A stretch of DNA of 9,730 nucleotides from JACRDV01 sp024860865 [NCBI: Methanobacteriota archaeon]. GTDB lineage: Archaea > JACRDV01. Each line of letters begins with the position of its first letter. Position 1 is the stretch's first letter. The position numbers and the translations under genes were made by a program. Under the pieces are notes generated by a model, which did no database searches, was not told where the DNA came from, and saw only the letters and a list, made by a program, of their open reading frames with translations. The stretch is taken from contig JACRDV010000136.1 of assembly GCA_024860865.1 (NCBI GenBank), positions 1-9,730 of the forward strand. Direction: 5' to 3'. Shown here piece after piece: positions 1 through 5,938 of this stretch.

Positions 1-2
1 AT

Positions 3-524
3 AATGATATTTTTTTAATTGTAGATGCTGGATTTAAATCTCTTTTAGAGATAAACAACTATCTAGCAGTTGGTATTGATAAAATAATATTTGGCACCGA
101 AACACTTACTGATATTAATTTATTGAAACAAGCGAAAGAAAAATTTGGAAGAGAAAAAATTTTAGTTAGCATGGACATGAAAAATGGAAAAACTCTTTCA
201 AAAATACAGGAATTTCAACATATTTCTCCGATTAAGCTTGCAACATATATGCAGCATTTTGTTCATGAGTTAATTTTACTTGATATTTCAAGGGTTGGAA
301 CTTTAGTGGGATCAGATACGAATTTAGTTCGCTCAATAGTTAAAGCGGTTGATGTTCCCATTATCGTTGGAGGAGGTATCAAGGACATTCAAGAACTGAG
401 AGGACTTAAAAAATTAGGGGTAAATGGGGCTCTTATTGGAACTGCATTGCATATGGGGTTGATTCCAAAAAAAGTTTTGTTGGAATTTGATTCTTGTAAT
501 ATAAAGTATAGAGTAAAATTGTGA
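3..524 (+). CDS. HisA/HisF-related (beta/alpha)8-barrel protein, 5' end outside window
   Basis: The reading frame is open from base 3, so the gene begins upstream of the window; 173 C-terminal residues are visible. A TTG at 123 could serve as a start, but coding-quality sequence (VDAGF, VGIDKIIFGTETL) continues in frame ahead of it, so 123 is internal. The visible part has features of the phosphoribosyl-isomerase barrel: an LLDISRVGT strand with an acidic residue where HisF/HisA carry the second catalytic Asp, a VPIIVGGGIKD phosphate-binding strand-loop, and a second phosphate-loop-like GALIGTALHMG near the C terminus. Full HisA and HisF are about 240-250 residues, so roughly 60-70 residues lie outside. 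Archaea encode a HisA/HisF-related family of unknown reaction distinct from true HisA and HisF, and the divergent sequence fits that better. No histidine genes are visible next to it. Family call fairly sure; specific function unknown. Confidence 0.8.
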   Translation, partial: NDIFLIVDAGFKSLLEINNYLAVGIDKIIFGTETLTDINLLKQAKEKFGREKILVSMDMKNGKTLSKIQEFQHISPIKLATYMQHFVHELILLDISRVGTLVGSDTNLVRSIVKAVDVPIIVGGGIKDIQELRGLKKLGVNGALIGTALHMGLIPKKVLLEFDSCNIKYRVKL

Positions 525-546
525 CCGCAACTCATAAGTATCAGAT

Positions 547-645
547 TTACTGTCTCCTTGAATATGGGATTCTTGCCCTAACAGCGTCTTTTATCCACTC
601 CCGCTGCTTTGCAACGCGCTTCCTGATTACTGCAATATTATAAAA
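547..645 (-). pseudogene. Short coding remnant, no start codon
   Basis: On the minus strand an open stretch of about 32 codons ends at a TAA (547-549) and is bounded upstream by another TAA (646-648). It has no ATG, GTG or TTG start. The readable peptide is basic and helix-like (IRKRVAKQREWIKDAVRAR), with codons (cgc, gcg-like, cgg) similar to the neighbouring PIN gene rather than to the AT-rich backbone. It may be the C-terminal tail of a small lost gene that belonged to the same foreign patch. I do not recognise the family, and a stretch this short can be open by chance. Confidence 0.2.
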
Positions 646-664
646 TTACTTGCGCTGGAGCAGG

Positions 665-677
665 AAAATAATTTAAG
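665..677 (+). promoter_or_regulatory. Possible TATA box for the PIN-domain gene
   Basis: An AT-rich element (aataatttaag) lies about 26-36 bases before the ATG at 702. This is the distance expected for an archaeal TATA box driving a leaderless or nearly leaderless transcript. No clear Shine-Dalgarno sequence precedes the ATG, which agrees with leaderless translation. A second AT-rich stretch at 635-647 is an alternative. Placement is by eye only. Confidence 0.3.
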
Positions 678-701
678 GCGTGCAGGGTATTATTCTACGC
701 T

Positions 702-1139
702 ATGCCGCGAGTCTACTTAGACGCAAACGTTTGGGGGCGCATATTCGACGAGCAGACACAGCTAAGAATTGTTAAAGAGAAAGACGCATTTTTGGAAATA
801 CTTCGCATCTCGCGCGGAGCGAAAATCGAGATTGTTTCCTCGGCTATCCTTGAGAAAGAAATCGAAGACATAGCTGAGGATGATAAAAGAATTTTGATTC
901 TGAGAATAATCGGTTTGTTCGCCATAGAAAGAATAAATCATATTCCCGCAGCATATGAAGAAATTATGAATTCCACAAACCTAAAACCAAAAGATGCTGC
1001 GCACATCGCATCTGCGGTTGAGCTTAATGCAGAATACTTTATAACCGTTGATGATGCTATATTAAAGAGAGGCAAAGAAATAGAAAGACTGTATAAGCTC
1101 AAAGTCTGTAACCCTGTTAAATTCCTAAAGGAGATCTGA
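702..1139 (+). CDS. PIN-domain ribonuclease, VapC-like toxin
   Basis: A 145-residue protein of typical PIN-domain length. Acidic residues sit where the metal-binding catalytic set is expected: Asp7 in YLDANVW at the first strand, Glu51 or Glu53 in the helix after VSSAI, Asp98 in the KPKDAAHIASA motif, and Asp117/Asp118 in ITVDDAIL. PIN proteins of this size usually cleave RNA (tRNA, rRNA or mRNA) as toxins of toxin-antitoxin pairs; the target cannot be read from sequence. The next gene (1143-1352) starts three bases after the stop and is almost certainly co-translated, suggesting a two-gene module with the toxin first, opposite to the usual vapB-vapC order. Codons are more GC-rich (cgc, gcg, gag) than in the flanking genes, which suggests acquisition from elsewhere. 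A housekeeping PIN nuclease is a less likely alternative. Confidence 0.85.
   Translation: MPRVYLDANVWGRIFDEQTQLRIVKEKDAFLEILRISRGAKIEIVSSAILEKEIEDIAEDDKRILILRIIGLFAIERINHIPAAYEEIMNSTNLKPKDAAHIASAVELNAEYFITVDDAILKRGKEIERLYKLKVCNPVKFLKEI
1128..1134 (+). promoter_or_regulatory. Ribosome binding site of the PIN partner gene
   Basis: The sequence aaggaga ends 8 bases before the ATG at 1143 and lies inside the last codons of the PIN gene. It supports the start chosen for the small downstream gene and translation coupled to the PIN gene. Confidence 0.6.
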
Positions 1140-1142
1140 AAT

Positions 1143-1352
1143 ATGGCAACTGTGGAGCTGAAAGCCAAAGTTCTTGAGAAAGTCCTTGACATAGCGCAAA
1201 AGGAGCTTGACCCGATGGAGTACGTTTATTTTCTGGACATAATCGCGCCAAAGGTTGGAGACCTCGCCAAGGACTTGAGGAAGACGCGCGACGCAGAGAC
1301 TAGAGAAGATTTTCTGAAGTGGGCGAGGAAGAAAAGCATCGCGGTGAAGTAG
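1143..1352 (+). CDS. Small helical protein, probable antitoxin partner of the PIN toxin
   Basis: A 69-residue, highly charged protein predicted to be almost all helix (VELKAKVLEKVLDIAQKEL, then YFLDIIAPKVGDLAKDLRK), with no cysteines and no membrane segment. It begins three bases after the PIN gene stop and has a good ribosome binding site inside that gene. Size, position and composition suit an antitoxin, but I see no ribbon-helix-helix, AbrB or Phd-type DNA-binding motif. Such small proteins following PIN genes do occur in archaea, so the pair is best called a putative toxin-antitoxin module with the antitoxin second. Codon use matches the PIN gene. Function is inferred from context; reality of the gene is fairly certain because of the start signals and the tight spacing. 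Confidence 0.7.
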   Translation: MATVELKAKVLEKVLDIAQKELDPMEYVYFLDIIAPKVGDLAKDLRKTRDAETREDFLKWARKKSIAVK

Positions 1353-1419
1353 GCTGCTGACTGAACAGAAAATCCTAATCACCTTTTTCGCTCAAATACA
1401 AGATTTCGTTCAACAATCC

Positions 1420-1707
1420 TTACATCATCTTTGAATAGTCCCATGAATGGATTTTCTTCAGAGTTATTCTTATCAAGACTCCTTCTTTTTTCTGCCTTTC
1501 CATTATCTGCCTTGCCATCGGATGCTCTGGCGAGCCAAAATACTTTGTCATAAATTTAGAGATGCCAGAGTTCATAATGCGCAGCGCATCCTCCAGTTTG
1601 GCGACGAGATTCGCTTTTCCCTCTATGAGCACACTTTTAATATCCTGATAACTCTCCCCCGAATCCACAACCAAGGCTACGCAGTCGTTTTCTTTTAGTT
1701 TTTTATC
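1420..1707 (-). pseudogene. N-terminally truncated pyridoxamine 5'-phosphate oxidase-like (FMN-binding split-barrel) gene
   Basis: Reading on the minus strand from 1707 to the TAA at 1420-1422, the frame encodes about 95 residues resembling the middle and C-terminal parts of PPOX-like flavoproteins: KLKENDCVALVVDSGE (the strand in which family members read N..V.LVVD), then KSVLIEGKANLV (the G.A strand), a helical segment, and the closing strand VLIRITLKKIHSWDYSK, whose ITP..I.SWD-type ending is typical of the family. Members are usually 130-160 residues; the first strand pair (about 40-60 residues) is absent. In its place the frame runs straight into the stop codon of the upstream membrane-protein gene at 1707. 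A TTG at 1672-1674 would give only 84 residues starting inside a core strand. I therefore read it as a gene broken by deletion or recombination rather than a functional short form. Confidence 0.6.
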
Positions 1708-2060
1708 TATTTTTTTAATGCATCTCGAATTTCTTTTAACACGATAATAACTTCATCAAAATGTTTGTTCATCGTATCACTTAAAACATCAAAACGCTTA
1801 TTCATTTCTGAACAAATAATTACAGTTTTTCTATCAACTCTAACCAAAATTTGGATAGAGCTCATAAGCGTGATCCATAATGAGATAGCAGCACCTATAA
1901 TCGTTATTACAATTCCAAGCTCCTTGATTATACCCAGAATTTCAAGTATCGCAGCTATAATAGCAATTGCTAAAAAAATTGCAGAGAGAATAAGATACAC
2001 TTTATCCCATTTCCTTCCAGCATCAATCTTTCTTATTTCTTCTTCCCACGTTTCGACCAT
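1707..2060 (-). CDS. Small membrane protein with two membrane segments and a coiled-coil tail
   Basis: A 117-residue protein of unknown family. A charged N-terminal stretch of about 20 residues (WEEEIRKIDAGRKWDK) is followed by two hydrophobic segments, about residues 21-45 and 48-72, joined by a very short turn: a helical hairpin in the membrane. The C-terminal 40 residues are charged and contain an 11-residue repeat (MNKRFDVLSDT then MNKHFDEVIIV), a pattern seen in right-handed or hendecad coiled coils, so the tail probably oligomerises. No catalytic motif is visible. The start ATG at 2058-2060 is the first methionine, with a TATA-like box about 20 bases upstream. It is transcribed away from tiaS and towards the broken PPOX-like gene. 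Codons are AT-rich like the backbone. The gene is likely real; its role is unknown. Confidence 0.65.
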   Translation of the reverse strand: MVETWEEEIRKIDAGRKWDKVYLILSAIFLAIAIIAAILEILGIIKELGIVITIIGAAISLWITLMSSIQILVRVDRKTVIICSEMNKRFDVLSDTMNKHFDEVIIVLKEIRDALKK

Positions 2061-2075
2061 AATAAACTCAACTTT

Positions 2076-2088
2076 TTTATTTAATTTT
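2076..2088 (-). promoter_or_regulatory. TATA-like box for the membrane-protein gene
   Basis: Read on the minus strand, the stretch aaattaaataaa lies about 16-28 bases ahead of the ATG at 2060. The spacing suits a leaderless archaeal transcript. The whole gap is AT-rich, which weakens the call. Confidence 0.35.
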
Positions 2089-2119
2089 ACTTGTTGTTAA
2101 AATAATACTTATCTGCTTT

Positions 2120-2135
2120 ATATTGAATTCAATAT
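2120..2135. promoter_or_regulatory. Perfect 16-base palindrome, candidate regulator binding site
   Basis: The sequence ATATTGAATTCAATAT is a perfect inverted repeat without a spacer. It lies in the gap between the divergent membrane gene and tiaS, about 16 bases upstream of the TATA-like element at 2152-2162 and about 32 bases upstream of the one on the other strand. A dimeric winged-helix or Lrp-type regulator could bind such a site, with activation of tiaS or control of both genes as options. The region is AT-rich, so a chance palindrome is possible. Confidence 0.35.
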
Positions 2136-2150
2136 TTTATTAACCTCTGA

Positions 2151-2163
2151 ATTATTATATAAG
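2151..2163 (+). promoter_or_regulatory. Promoter (TATA box) of the tiaS transcription unit
   Basis: The element attattatataag resembles an archaeal TATA box and would place transcription start near 2183-2190, giving a leader of about 20-25 bases. The leader carries a weak Shine-Dalgarno-like aggt at 2199-2202, six bases before the ATG at 2209. It is the clearest promoter candidate ahead of the seven-gene plus-strand run. Confidence 0.4.
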
Positions 2164-2208
2164 ATTTAGCTAAAAATAATTTAGAAAATACTACACATAG
2201 GTAGAAAA

Positions 2209-3507
2209 ATGTTAAATCAAATTCTGCACATCGGTCTTGACGACACCGACTCCAAAGATGGAATGTGTACAACTTATATTGGGGCGGTTGTGGTTGATAA
2301 ATTAAAAGAAGTTGGAATAAAATTAATCGATTTTCCCTATCTAATCCGATTAAACCCCAATTGGATTTTAAAAACTCGGGGGAATTGTGCGATTGTCATC
2401 AGAGTTCAAGCAACTGATGAACAAATTCCAATTATAAAACAAATTACTTTAGAAACAGTTGAAAAACTAGCTGAGCTTCATCATGAAACAACAAATCCTG
2501 GCGTTGTATTTTATCAAGCAAAAGAAATTCCAGAGAAATTAAAAATATTTTCAAAAAAAGTTATTCAAGATGTAGTTACTTTAGAAGAAGCAGAAAAATT
2601 AGCTAGAGAAATTGGAGCTGAAATTCATAAGTTTAAACTTGGAAGAGGAATTATTGGAGCACTTGCAGCTATTGGAGAAACTCTCAAGCATGATAAAACA
2701 TTTGAGCTAATAGCCTATCGAACTCCGAACAATTGGGGAACAAAACGAAGAATTGATGAAAAATCTGTATTTAAAATGAACGAATTAACTTTTCCTGAAA
2801 CATTTGACAATCTGGACCCCACTACTGGCGAAATTAGAATTACACCTCACACGCCTTGCCCAGTTTTATATGGGATTCGTTCAGAAAAACCGATAGTAGC
2901 ACAAAAAGCGCATAACTTAGTCAAAGTATTTGAACCAATTGAGAGATTTGTAATTTACAAGACAAATCAAGGAACCGACGAGCACCTCAGAGAAGCCAAA
3001 GTCACCGGGATAAAGCCATTTTGGTCGGTTATTGTTAAAGGAACCGTTTCGGGAAAACCGAGAGTAATAACCGGTGGCCATGTAATTTTTAAAATGAGAG
3101 ATGAAACAGGAGAAATCGATTGCGCTGCCTATGAGCCAACCAGAAAATTTAGAATAGTAGTTAAAAAACTGACAGTTGGAGATGTTATCAGAGCATATGG
3201 TGGAGTTAAGCCAAAGCCTGAGCTACCGTTAACTATAAATTTAGAAAAAATCGAAATTTTAAAGCTTAACCCTATTTTAAAGAAAGCGAATCCAATTTGT
3301 CCAAAATGCAATAAACGGACAAAATCAGCTGGGAAAAACAAGGGTTATGTTTGCAAACGATGTAAACAAAAATTTCCAAAAGAAGCAGCAAAATTAGAAG
3401 AAATCCCTCGAGAAATCGAGCGAGGGTTATTCGAAGTTCCTCCAAGAGCTCGCAGGCACTTGGCTAAACCGATTGTTCGTGTTTCATTTCCAAAAAGAGC
3501 ATATTAA
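2209..3507 (+). CDS. tiaS: tRNA(Ile2) 2-agmatinylcytidine synthetase TiaS
   Basis: A 432-residue protein, full length for the family. TiaS uses ATP and agmatine to convert C34 of the AUA-reading isoleucine tRNA to agmatidine, so that the tRNA reads AUA and not AUG; it acts in the cytoplasm. The N terminus shows the characteristic IGLDDTDSKDGMCTTY block (residues 8-23), whose Asp11/Asp12 belong to the kinase-like catalytic domain, followed by the RLNPNWILKTRGN and GRGIIGALAAIG segments. An OB-fold region spans about residues 265-350 (VTGIKPFWSVIVKGTVSGKPR), followed by a zinc ribbon with Cys364, Cys367, Cys382 and Cys385 (CPKC, then CKRC), and the conserved C-terminal PPRARRHLAKPIVR. It heads a plus-strand run and is 35 bases from the first CBS gene. 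Nothing is missing or frameshifted. Confidence 0.95.
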   Translation: MLNQILHIGLDDTDSKDGMCTTYIGAVVVDKLKEVGIKLIDFPYLIRLNPNWILKTRGNCAIVIRVQATDEQIPIIKQITLETVEKLAELHHETTNPGVVFYQAKEIPEKLKIFSKKVIQDVVTLEEAEKLAREIGAEIHKFKLGRGIIGALAAIGETLKHDKTFELIAYRTPNNWGTKRRIDEKSVFKMNELTFPETFDNLDPTTGEIRITPHTPCPVLYGIRSEKPIVAQKAHNLVKVFEPIERFVIYKTNQGTDEHLREAKVTGIKPFWSVIVKGTVSGKPRVITGGHVIFKMRDETGEIDCAAYEPTRKFRIVVKKLTVGDVIRAYGGVKPKPELPLTINLEKIEILKLNPILKKANPICPKCNKRTKSAGKNKGYVCKRCKQKFPKEAAKLEEIPREIERGLFEVPPRARRHLAKPIVRVSFPKRAY

Positions 3508-3542
3508 TATAGGAACAATAAAAATCAAACGAAGGCAATGCT

Positions 3543-4097
3543 ATGGAAGCAAAACTTACCGTTAAAGATGCAATGGCTCGTGGCGTAATAACCATAAAAC
3601 CTTCAGCTACTATTGCTGAAGCAGCCAAAGTTATGAACGAGAATGATGTTGGCTGTTTAGTAGTTGTTGAAAATAATCGACCAGTAGGAATAATTACTGA
3701 TACTGATGTTCTTGCTCGGGTTGTTTCTAAGGATTTAAAACCCAGCAAAGTAAAGGTAAAAGATGTAATGTCAACACCGCTTGTTACAGTCGACCCTGAT
3801 TCAGATATTAGTGAAGCTGCGCGAGTAATGGAGCGGGCTCATATTAGGCGGTTGCCAGTTATGAAAAATAATCGCCTTGTTGGGTTTCTTTCTACGACTG
3901 ATTTGGCTGCCATGTGCCCAGTTTTAGTTGAATACAGCGGAATGGCTGGCGAACGGAGAGAATTGGTTGCTCGACCAGTAGTAGCCGTTCCTACCGAACT
4001 AGGAATTTGTGAGAATTGTGGAACCTATACAGATACTTTGTATGATGTTGATGGGCAGCTAGTTTGTGAGACTTGCAAAGAAGAATTAACCAAGTAA
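3543..4097 (+). CDS. CBS-domain pair protein with C-terminal zinc ribbon
   Basis: A 184-residue protein. Two CBS domains form one Bateman module: CBS1 at about residues 7-62 (ending GIITDTDVL) and CBS2 at about 72-128 (RRLPVMKNNRLVGFLSTTD). The G-h-h-[ST]-x-x-D signatures at the domain ends are those that contact the ribose and phosphates of adenosine ligands in CBS proteins. After a short linker comes a compact treble-clef or zinc-ribbon-like tail with Cys156, Cys159, Cys175 and Cys178 (CENC then CETC). No catalytic domain is attached, so this is probably a ligand-sensing or partner-binding subunit. The ATG at 3543 is preceded by a gaagg-like weak ribosome site within the 35-base gap after tiaS. 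Ligand unknown; AMP, ATP, SAM or NAD are all used by the family. Confidence 0.9.
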   Translation: MEAKLTVKDAMARGVITIKPSATIAEAAKVMNENDVGCLVVVENNRPVGIITDTDVLARVVSKDLKPSKVKVKDVMSTPLVTVDPDSDISEAARVMERAHIRRLPVMKNNRLVGFLSTTDLAAMCPVLVEYSGMAGERRELVARPVVAVPTELGICENCGTYTDTLYDVDGQLVCETCKEELTK

Positions 4098-4112
4098 ATT
4101 GAATTTGTTTTT

Positions 4113-4118
4113 GGTGGT
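4113..4118 (+). promoter_or_regulatory. GGTG-type ribosome binding site deciding a GTG start
   Basis: The sequence ggtggt ends three bases before the GTG at 4122 and is complementary to the archaeal 16S 3' end. No better ATG start exists before the first CBS domain: the first ATG in frame comes at codon 38, inside it. This supports the GTG start. Confidence 0.45.
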
Positions 4119-4121
4119 TTT

Positions 4122-5069
4122 GTGTTCGGAAGAAAAGGCATTACTACTCTTTATAAGGGGGCTCGCGTGCGTGCAAAAGATCGTGGTCCAGTGCATTTTA
4201 AAACTCCATTGACTGTCCATGAAGGAGACATAATGAGCATAGCGAAAAGAAATGTAGTAACAATAACGCCAATTACTGCTATCAAAACAGCTGCTTCGAT
4301 TATGGTCAAGCATAGCTTTAGAAGACTTCCAATTGTTGACGCTGGAACAAATTTGCTTCTTGGAATTATAACAAGCACAGATATTGTAGATTTTTTTGGT
4401 GGCGGCGATAAGTTTCAGATAATTCGCGAAAGGTATCAAGGAAACCTGTTGGCTGCTTTTAATGAGGCTGTACGAGAAATAATGGTAAAAGATGTTGTGA
4501 CAATCACTAATACAGCTTCAATTAATGAAACGCTTGAGAAAATGTTCATAAATAGCATCGGAGGAGTCCCTGTCGTTACTCATGATTACAAAGTTGTTGG
4601 AATTGTAACCGAAATGGATTTTGTTAAACTTCTAACTGACAAATTCACTGGTAAGAAAGTTGAAGAATTGATGACAATAGAAGTTATAACAGCTCCTCCA
4701 GGCATGAGTATTTTGGATGCAGCTCGTTTGATGATTCGAAATGGTTTTAGAAGGTTGCCTGTTGTTAGAGATGAAAACTTAATTGGAATTTTGACATCAA
4801 CCGATATTATTGCTTTCATTGGGAAGAACATAGTATTTAAAAAAATTTCAACAACCCAAGCTGAAGAGGCTTTAAAGACTAGAATTGAAGAAATTATGAC
4901 AGAGGGAGTAATGACAACTGAACCTTCAGCTGATTTGGGGTCAGTAGCGAAAACAATGATTGAAAGGCACACCGGTGCATTGCCAGTTGCTGAAGATGAA
5001 AAATTAGTTGGACTAATTACTGAACGCGATTTGTTATTTTCTTTAATACAGGAGGTTGCTCCCACTTGA
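4122..5069 (+). CDS. Four-CBS-domain protein (first of three)
   Basis: A 315-residue protein made of two Bateman modules. CBS domains lie at about residues 36-91, 117-172, 181-235 and 256-309, each closing with a recognisable signature (GIITSTD 81-87, GIVTEMD 160-166, GILTSTD 222-228, GLITERD 297-303). A basic N-terminal extension of about 35 residues (GRKGITTLYKGARVRAKDRG) precedes the first domain; this is absent in the two four-CBS proteins that follow and could bind nucleic acid or a partner. No enzymatic, DNA-binding or membrane domain is seen. It starts with GTG 24 bases after the zinc-ribbon CBS gene and its stop overlaps the start of the next gene by four bases. Expected to bind adenine-containing ligands in the module clefts; which ones cannot be told. 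Confidence 0.9.
   Translation: MFGRKGITTLYKGARVRAKDRGPVHFKTPLTVHEGDIMSIAKRNVVTITPITAIKTAASIMVKHSFRRLPIVDAGTNLLLGIITSTDIVDFFGGGDKFQIIRERYQGNLLAAFNEAVREIMVKDVVTITNTASINETLEKMFINSIGGVPVVTHDYKVVGIVTEMDFVKLLTDKFTGKKVEELMTIEVITAPPGMSILDAARLMIRNGFRRLPVVRDENLIGILTSTDIIAFIGKNIVFKKISTTQAEEALKTRIEEIMTEGVMTTEPSADLGSVAKTMIERHTGALPVAEDEKLVGLITERDLLFSLIQEVAPT
5050..5056 (+). promoter_or_regulatory. Strong ribosome binding site deciding the TTG start at 5066
   Basis: The sequence aggaggt ends nine bases before TTG 5066. The TTG overlaps the TGA stop of the upstream gene (TTGA), and the protein then starts directly at the first strand of a CBS domain (VADIMTDEIV). The perfect Shine-Dalgarno sequence makes the unusual TTG start convincing and implies coupled translation. 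Confidence 0.7.
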
Positions 5070-5929
5070 AAGTAGCCGACATTATGACCGATGAGATAGT
5101 TATTGTTAAGCCAACTGAGCCATTAGCTCATATAAGGAAACTTCTGCTTAAGCATGAGATCAGCAGGTTGGTCGTTGTGGATGATATGTTTAATCCAATT
5201 GGGATAATATCTAAGCACGATATTGCGCGAGCAACCTCAAAAGGAGGGCCACCTTGGCGACGGCGACCCATTGATAGAATTCCTGCTCAGCGATTGATGA
5301 CTTCAAACATTAAAACTATAGATTTAGACCTACCGGTAAAAGAAGTTGCACAAATTATGTTGAGCAATAAGCTTGGAGGTTTACCAGTAATTGAGGATAA
5401 CAAATTAGTTGGAATTATTACGAAAACAGATATGACTCGATTCTATGCTGAAAATGGGAAATCTAAGGCAAAAATTGTTGATTTAATGACTAATAACGTT
5501 ATAACGGTCAATAACCTCCATAGTTTATCCCATGTTATTAAGACCTTAAATAAACACAAAATAGCTAGGTTAGTTGTCGTTGGAGGGGTCAATCAACCTG
5601 TTGGAATTTTGACTCTCTCTGATCTATCTTTCGCTTTTCTAGAAAGACCAACTGAGGGTATACCAATAAAGAAAGTACAGTACACTAGAAAAGCTGAACA
5701 CGCTGGTCGACCTATATTTAGGCATGTTAAATCCTTTGCTTTATTAACAGCTGAGGATGCAATGACTCCAAACCCAATTACAATAAATGAGGCTCAAGAT
5801 GCTGTCGAAGGAGCTGACATAATGATTAAACGTGGAATTAGCGGACTACCTGTTTTAAATGAAAATGATGAACTTGTTGGCATAATTACAAAAACTGATT
5901 TTGTAAAAGGTATCGCAACGCTATTTTGA
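5066..5929 (+). CDS. Four-CBS-domain protein (second of three)
   Basis: A 287-residue protein with four CBS domains at about residues 2-57, 74-127, 136-191 and 228-283, closing signatures including GIISKHD, GIITKTD, GILTLSD and GIITKTD. The two connectors inside the modules are short but basic and proline-containing: residues 59-79 (GGPPWRRRPIDRIPAQ) and a longer insert at about 195-225 (IKKVQYTRKAEHAGRPIFRH). The latter makes the second module asymmetric. No other domain is present. It starts at TTG in a four-base overlap with the previous gene and ends nine bases before the next, so it is clearly in the same operon. Sequence differs markedly from its neighbours despite the same architecture, so the duplication is old. 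Ligand and partner unknown. Confidence 0.9.
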   Translation: MKVADIMTDEIVIVKPTEPLAHIRKLLLKHEISRLVVVDDMFNPIGIISKHDIARATSKGGPPWRRRPIDRIPAQRLMTSNIKTIDLDLPVKEVAQIMLSNKLGGLPVIEDNKLVGIITKTDMTRFYAENGKSKAKIVDLMTNNVITVNNLHSLSHVIKTLNKHKIARLVVVGGVNQPVGILTLSDLSFAFLERPTEGIPIKKVQYTRKAEHAGRPIFRHVKSFALLTAEDAMTPNPITINEAQDAVEGADIMIKRGISGLPVLNENDELVGIITKTDFVKGIATLF

Positions 5930-5933
5930 GGGG
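5928..5933 (+). promoter_or_regulatory. Ribosome binding site of the third four-CBS gene
   Basis: The sequence gagggg overlaps the stop codon of the preceding gene and ends five bases before ATG 5939, fixing that start and linking the two genes translationally. Confidence 0.5.
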
Positions 5934-5938
5934 AAAGA

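Noticed and set aside
525-701. Possible tRNA or other structured RNA in the gap before the PIN gene
   Set aside because: No T-loop (gttcgaatc-like) or acceptor stem could be found on either strand.
1447-1698. Plus-strand open frame opposite the PPOX-like remnant
   Set aside because: The minus-strand reading matches a known fold while the plus-strand peptide has no recognisable feature; it is a shadow.
3405-3426. Inverted repeat ccctcg/cgaggg inside the tiaS coding region, a possible hairpin
   Set aside because: It falls within the well-conserved C-terminal part of the protein, has a 10-base loop and no T run after it; more likely a by-product of codons for a charged segment.
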